A DNA stretch of 64,000 nt from Hypericum androsaemum (lineage: Eukaryota > Streptophyta > Magnoliopsida > Malpighiales > Hypericaceae): assembly GCA_963995505.1 (NCBI GenBank), contig OZ023188.1:18613912-18677911 (forward strand), read 5' to 3'. Position 1 is the first letter of the stretch. Every line of letters begins with the position of its first letter. The notes under the pieces were generated by a model. The model did not search any database, was not told where the DNA came from, and saw nothing but the letters and a program-made list of their open reading frames with translations. Of this stretch, positions 58,559 to 64,000 are shown one piece after another. Position numbers and translations under genes: made by a program.

Positions 58559-58859
58559 GGAGAAATCACTGGTGATTAAAATGTAACTTTCCCATTCTGA
58601 GATATACACTTCAGAGAGCTTTTTCAGTTTAGTCCCTGTAGTTCTCAGATTTTGCAAAGCAAGAAAACTCGTGGAAATCGTTTACGTATCCGATCCGTTT
58701 GTGATCGTAAACCACCAGTGACAATATCTCGTTATCCGATCATGTTTAAAGCACGCTACAACAAGTAAGTCTTGTTATTTATTAATGAATTTATTTCATT
58801 AATTATGAGGTAATTAACTTATAATTATTCGTTAATTATGGGCCCAAATTCCCTTCAAT

Positions 58860-58871
58860 TGGTATCAGAGC
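58860..58871 (+). other. Primer-binding site (initiator-Met tRNA)
   Basis: TGGTATCAGAGC, the complement of the 3' end of plant initiator-methionine tRNA, directly after the LTR. Confidence 0.93.
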
Positions 58872-60044
58872 CTGCTTATATATTGTTCTGATTGTTAAAT
58901 TATTTTTGAAATCAAGTTTAATTGTGTATATTTGGTTCAAAAATCGAGTTTAATTGTGATTTTTAATGAAAATTACAATCTGGTGTACTTTAATGCAATC
59001 AATTTAAAACCAATGGAATTAAATTGAAATTTGTCCTAAAACGCGGGCAAAATTCGCGCACGTGCGAAACCATAAAGTACTAATCTGAAATTTGAACGCC
59101 GACGTGGCACCTGCGTGTCATGGACTTCGGTGCAATTTTCGGAAAATATGGGGATTAATTGGAAATTGTCCCAAAAATCCCCAAATCAAAGTTTAACCCT
59201 AATCGGGAGATTTGGGCGTTTTCGCCCGAAATCGAATTCGATCGATTTCGTCGAAAATCCGACGATTTCGATGCTGGAGATCGACGATAGTCGATTCTCC
59301 GGCTTCTCCCCGACATCCCGATACCACGTTTGTGGATCGACGTCGCCGGAATCGCGAGATCGAGGACGACGACGGCGGAGAGGCGCCGAACGGAGAAGAG
59401 CTTCGCGGCAGAGAACGGATGGACGACGGCCCGCGAGGCCGCTACGGCCGTGATCGCAAGGCCGAGACGCGTCGATTGCGACCGGTCTCGGCCGCTGGTT
59501 CGCCGCCGTTAAGCGGCGGTCGTACGAGGTCGTTCGGTGGCGATTTCGCCGATCGCGGGAGAGGAGAGAGAAAGAGAAGGGGAAAATCTGCGAGGGGCAA
59601 AATCATAATTTTACGATTTTTCTCTGAAATATTTATACCCCGGTTCGATTCAATTGTAACCGGGCGAATTGGTCTGGTTCTTGGTTGGACCGAATTCGAT
59701 TTTGGTCAACTTTGACTTAAGTCAAAATTGGGCAAAATTTTATTTTTGTTGGATTTAATTGGATAAATTATTTTTTGTTCAATAAAAATTCATTAAAAAA
59801 AATTATAAGTTAATTTTTTAGTTAAATTTTTAAGATTATTAGAATAATTTTAATGACTTAAATATATTTTGGAATAAGTTCTGAAATATATTGAACAAAA
59901 TATACAATTACCTTTAAGAATCTAGAATTGAACAGATCCTTTGAATATGTGTTCATCGTTTGATTAAAAATTATGTATTTTTTGATCATTGGGTAAATAT
60001 ACGTATTGACCCAAAAATTGACCTGCATATGTTGCAGATTAACG

Positions 60045-60518
60045 ATGATGAAATATAAGACGATTGTGTACCCGAACTTTTGTGCATGTGAAATACATGA
60101 AAGTATACTCATGTGTCGCATTTCGAGTCGACAACCAAAGGATGATATGTATGTTCTAATGGAACATATAGACAATGTTCATCATATGATGCAGGATTGC
60201 GTCTGGGCCGGAGGATACGACCATGGAAAGGATTGGCCTTCCATGTTCTGTGATCTTTTGATCACACTCAGGATTAAGGAAAAAATAGAGTTTTTCCTAC
60301 AACCTGAGGATTGCTCTCACAGAGATGCACTGGCAGTGTTAGTCCTTTATTTACAGAATAAAGGACTTCTGGAGGAAATGATCCCCAATCCTCCTATGGA
60401 ACTACGTAGTGGACGTATGATCCGTCGCTATTGTAGTCAGGGATACTTTTATAGTTTTCCCATTCCATGTGCGGTGTGGATTTTAGATTCCGCACCTATC
60501 CCAGTTGTGACTGTTTGA
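60045..60518 (+). CDS. Unidentified ORF between LTR and gag
   Basis: A 157-residue frame from ATG at 60045 (a second ATG follows at once) to the stop at 60516-60518. It is preceded by a good splice-acceptor-like TATGTTGCAG ending at 60037. The protein is rich in Met and Cys (PNFCACEIHE, VHHMMQDCVWAGGYDHGKDW). It has a predicted helical middle (FCDLLITLRIKEKIEFFLQP) and a mixed hydrophobic tail ending VVTV. I do not recognise the family. Normal Copia elements have no gene here, so it may be captured host sequence or an accessory ORF. Downstream, gag starts 446 bp later in its own frame. Whether it is translated is unknown; it may be chance. Confidence 0.4.
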   Translation: MMKYKTIVYPNFCACEIHESILMCRISSRQPKDDMYVLMEHIDNVHHMMQDCVWAGGYDHGKDWPSMFCDLLITLRIKEKIEFFLQPEDCSHRDALAVLVLYLQNKGLLEEMIPNPPMELRSGRMIRRYCSQGYFYSFPIPCAVWILDSAPIPVVTV

Positions 60519-60964
60519 ATCCTCTTGTGTCTATAAATAGATACTTAATATATTTTCGTATATCTTGTTGAAAGTTTCCATATACATATGTTATTTTTGG
60601 GAAACTCTGTTTTATACTAGGTATTCATAGAAGCTTTATATATACATAGGTGTGTATTCAAAACTTCATGTATATCCTTGTATATATAAATAAAAGGCTT
60701 GTGAGCTTTTTATTTCTGTGATTATATAATATGTTTATTTAATTACACGTGTCAAATCCACTTGTATTTACTATCAAAGAACTTAGAATGATTAAAGTTT
60801 GAGATTAATTCTTGAAGGGTAAGGGGAAACACACCCGTGACCTACTTTAAATTCGAGATTAGTCAAGGACTTTATATCATTCGGAGTTATAACGTATAGT
60901 AAATTTGTGTCGTATTGCTTAGAATGACTCCTTAATATACTTTTTCTTATAATTCCCGTTAGTT

Positions 60965-63900
60965 ATGTCGATTGCTTCAAAATCGATTGTCGCCGAGCTC
61001 AACAAAGAGTTGAAGCTTAATGGTGACAACTACGATAATTGGAGTATGAAAATACTATATGTGCTAGAAGAACAAGATGTTCTCGAGATGACATCTACAA
61101 TATTAGTTGAACCTGAGTCAGGTACCACTGCACAGCATAAGCGTGATTGTGACGCTTTTAAAGCTTGGAAAAAGAAAAACTCTACTGCTCGTCTCATCTT
61201 GCTAAGTGCAATGATGGATGACATTACCAGGCAATTTCGTGTCTATGACAATACAAAGGACCTTTGGGATGCTCTGAAAGAAAGATTCGGGAGGCTTTCA
61301 ATCTCGAAGCTACGTGCTTTGACAATAAGATTTGATACTTATAAGAAACGCCCTGATCATTCTATGCAAAAGCATCTCAGGGAAATGTCAAACATGATTG
61401 GTGAGCTGGTTGAGGCTGGCCACATGCTAAGTAATGAGCAACAAATCCAGGCTGTCATTCGTTCCCTACCTGTGAGCTGGGAACACATGAAAATGACACT
61501 TACCCATGCCGATAATGTTACGACATTTGACGACATGGCCCGACACCTTGAGCTAGAAGAGGATCGTCTCCTAGCTATTAGAGTACACCCTGAAGCCCAC
61601 ATGACTCAGTCTAGTGGTACAGGGAGTAAGAGAATAAGAGGTAAAAAGGGCAAGGGTAAAAAAAATAGAAACAAGAGTAAGGCTGAAAATTCTGGAACTA
61701 GTGAGAAAAGTTCCGGAAGAAAGAAAAAAAGAAAGTTTAACATCAAGAAAGTCAGATGTTACAACTGTCAAAGGAAAGGTCATTTCGCTAAATATTGCAT
61801 GGAAGAAAAGAAGGTACATGAAATTCACTCTTATGTGAGTAAATTATATGTATCTAGTACTGTTCTTCTATCTGAAACTCATCCTATGTGGGTGATTGAT
61901 TCAGGAGCGACCGACCATGTAACAAAAGATCGTGAAGCTTTTGTTGATTTCCGACGGTTGCCGGTTGGAGCAAAATACATTTTTGTTGGTAATAACACAC
62001 GAGTGAATGTTAAGGGTATGGGTACATGTAAATTGAACCTACATCAAGGACGTACCCTATTTCTACATGATGTGCTGTTTGCTCCAGAAATTTTTCGGAA
62101 CTTAATTTTTGTTTCAACCTTGATGGCTCTTGGCTTTCGATTGCTGTTTGAGCATAGTTCTGTACAGTTGTTTTTAGAACATATTTTTTATGGATCTGGT
62201 TTTAAATCAGGTGGTTTCTTAATTATGGATGTTGATCAGTTATCAAAATCTTATTTTTCCTTAGTCACTAATGTTCAAACGTCTCGAGATGACGTTATTT
62301 TGTGGCATTCTAGATTGGGCCATATTGGTCAAGATCGCATGAATCGTCTAGCTAAGGCAGGACTATTAGGTAATTTAGATAAAGCTATTTTACCCACATG
62401 CGAACGATGTATAGAAGGAAAATTGATTAGAAAATCATTTGGTAAAGGAACTAGAGCCACCTTTCCACTGCAGTTAATTCATTCTGATGTTTGTGGTCCA
62501 ATGAATGTGAGGGCTAGACATGGAGCGTATTACTTCATCACATTTATAGACGACTATAGTAAGTATGGTCAAGTCTATTTGATTTCTCACAAATTTGAAG
62601 CATTTAGTTGTTTCAAGATTTTTATGAATTTTGCGGAGAATCAACATGATCGAAAGATTAAGGCCTTACGAACAGATCGTGGCCGTGAGTATCTTTCTGA
62701 TGAATTTAATACTCTGTGCCAAGAAAAAGGAATTGAACATTAGTTGTCCATTCCTTATACACCTCAACAAAATGGGGTAGCAGAAAGAAAGAACAGAACC
62801 CTTCTTGACATGGTTAGATCTATGATGGCTGAGGCAAATTTGCCTATATCATTTTATGGAGATGCGCTCCTTACCGCCGCATATGTTCCCAACCGAGTCC
62901 CCTCTAAATATGGACAGGTAGAAAACCCGATCTAAGCTACTTAAGACCGTGGGGGGTGCGTCTTATGTCCATTCTACCTCTAGTTCTTTCGGTAAATTAG
63001 GACCGAGAGGTAGAAAGAGTGTCTTTATAAGATATTCTGATGTATCAAAGGGATACGTTTTCGTAGGTGAACTCGAAAATGGACAAGTGACAGAATTTGA
63101 ATCACGAGATGTCACATTTTTGGAAAATATTTTTCCGAAATTGGGAGACGTAAGTAGTGATCTTACGTTATACGAAATTGATGAGGCAGAATCATCTGGA
63201 TCGCTCCAACCGAGTGGGAGAAATGTGGAGGAAAATCAAGTTTTTCCATCTCAAATCGATCCGGTAGTTCACGATCCTAGTGTTAGTACATTTTCAAATT
63301 CCAGTGGGAGTATGGATTATCCCTTTAGTGGGAGTACTATTCCTGGTTATGATGAATATATTAGAGATGTTTATCAAAATCGTGAACTTCGTAGAACCAA
63401 AAGAACTAGCATTCCACGCAAACGATTTGAAGTTGAATGCGCTGCTAATGCTTTCTTGGCATCATTGAAAGAAAACAATGGTCCAAGTGAGATTCTTTTG
63501 GCAATCCTACAAGATGAGAATGAACCCATGAATGTTTCTACTGCTCTATCATCTCCTGATAAAAATGAATGGATTAAAGCAATGGAAGAAGAGATGGCTT
63601 CGATGAAGAAAAACCATGTTTGGGAATTGGTTGATCTGCCTAGTGGACGTAGGGCAATTGGGAACAAGTGGGTTCTCAAGATTAAGCGTAAAGCAGATGG
63701 CTGTATCGAAAGGTATAAAGCTCGCTTAGTTGCCCAAGGATTCAACCAACAGGAAGGAATAGACTATGAGGAAACTTTCGCACCTGTTGTGAGATTTACA
63801 TCCATTAGGATAATTCTGGCTATAGTGGCAAATTTAGACCTTGAACTACATCAAATGGATGTTAAGACTGCTTTTCTCAATGAAGAATTGGATGAAGAAA

Positions 63901-64000
63901 TCTATATGATTCAGCCAGAGGGCTACATCAAAAAAGGCTGCGAACGTAAAGTTTGCAAATTGATGAGATCAATTTATGGCCTTAAACAGTCTTCTAGACA
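60965..64000 (+). pseudogene. Copia gag-pol, interrupted by a stop and frameshifts
   Basis: From the ATG at 60965, gag (residues about 1-290) has ELKLNGDNYDNWSMKI and an intact CCHC knuckle CYNCQRKGHFAKYC. The protease has WVIDSGATDH (about 310-320). The integrase has the zinc site LWHSRLGH and CERC, then D (SDVCGPM), D (LRTDRGREY) and E (PQQNGVAERKNR). A TAG at 62741-62743 falls inside integrase, where the family usually has Gln, so one C-to-T change is likely. After NRVPSK (about 62908) the frame is disturbed to about 62965, with a probable short deletion and shifts. It is then open to the window end, through RT: NKWVLKIKRKADG, MDVKTAFLNEEL and YGLKQSS. RNase H would follow beyond the edge. 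Confidence 0.92.

Larger units (their letters stand above)
58289..58857 (+). repeat. 5' LTR of the second Copia element
   Basis: Begins TGTTGGGCTGGCCCATTAG and ends AAATTCCCTTCA, one base before TTGGTATCAGAGC. It holds a hairpin, a G-box cluster and a TATA box. The length of about 569 bp rests on the TG...CA ends and the adjacent primer-binding site; the partner LTR is not in the window. Confidence 0.85.
58289..64000 (+). mobile_element. Copia LTR retrotransposon, running off the window
   Basis: The order is LTR (58289-58857), primer-binding site (58860-58871), a long leader with an extra ORF (60045-60518), then gag-protease-integrase-reverse transcriptase (60965 to the edge). This is the Ty1/Copia domain order. 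The frame has a nonsense codon and a frameshift zone, so the copy is dead as it stands. The other LTR and the target duplication must lie to the right, outside the window. Confidence 0.95.

Noticed and set aside
59212..59715. 167-codon Arg-rich frame in the Copia leader
   Set aside because: Long overlapping frames in two phases follow from the GC-rich composition; no domain is recognised.

Overview
The window is nuclear DNA of a flowering plant, most likely a eudicot. It has intron-rich genes with GT-AG splice sites, land-plant gene families (RPA1C, plant DUF248 methyltransferase, MSL channel, CDKF-type kinase), AT-rich intergenic DNA and a dense load of plant transposons. I cannot name the species. 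All assignments come from reading motifs and splice sites; no search was run.

Host genes. Four look intact. They are an RPA1C-type replication protein A large subunit (7693-10490, +), a small conserved membrane protein of unknown function (11143-12591, -, convergent with RPA1C), a Golgi-type PMT methyltransferase close to PMT20/PMT21 (32114-34822, +) and an MSL10-like mechanosensitive channel (38959-45228, +). The fifth intact gene is a CDKF;4/MAK-like protein kinase of 16 coding exons (51049-54566, -). A PRKRIP1 (DUF1168) homologue at 48574-50551 (+) is broken. A Pack-MULE sits exactly at its start codon and its second exon has a 4-nt frameshift. Short gene fragments of a rhamnogalacturonate lyase (about 5.4-5.6 kb) and a CIPK kinase exon (about 27.2-27.4 kb) are also present.

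Mobile DNA, left to right. A 3.5-kb Mutator-like element (972-4454) has lost its catalytic core and carries a dead GRF-zinc-finger/membrane gene. A 5'-truncated LINE (about 5.6-7.5 kb) ends about 220 bp before the RPA1C start codon. A Copia element (21557-25474, -) has 273-bp LTRs and a TAAAA target duplication. Inside it lies a second, coding-free LTR element (22486-23963) with a TTTTC duplication. A small MULE-type foldback element is at 29087-29454. A hAT-like repeat and a pogo/Emigrant-like element lie at 35.5-38.9 kb, together with a 0.6-kb tandem duplication. A 369-bp TRIM with TAATT duplication sits in an MSL intron (42004-42372). The Pack-MULE (47277-48565) carries a Fringe-like glycosyltransferase fragment. 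A Copia element starts at 58289 and runs off the right edge; its LTR promoter holds nine G-boxes, and an unidentified ORF lies between the LTR and gag.

Cross-cutting signal. Five tandem arrays with a 22-23 bp period occur at about 26.1-26.5, 26.5-26.8, 28.3-28.5, 35.6-35.7 and 46.65-46.86 kb. When put in one orientation they share one core, roughly AACYGGGCAWACCATT plus an AT-rich tail. Several lie beside GGACC-type palindromes. They look like one family of short minisatellite-bearing elements and are the best candidate here for an undescribed repeat system.
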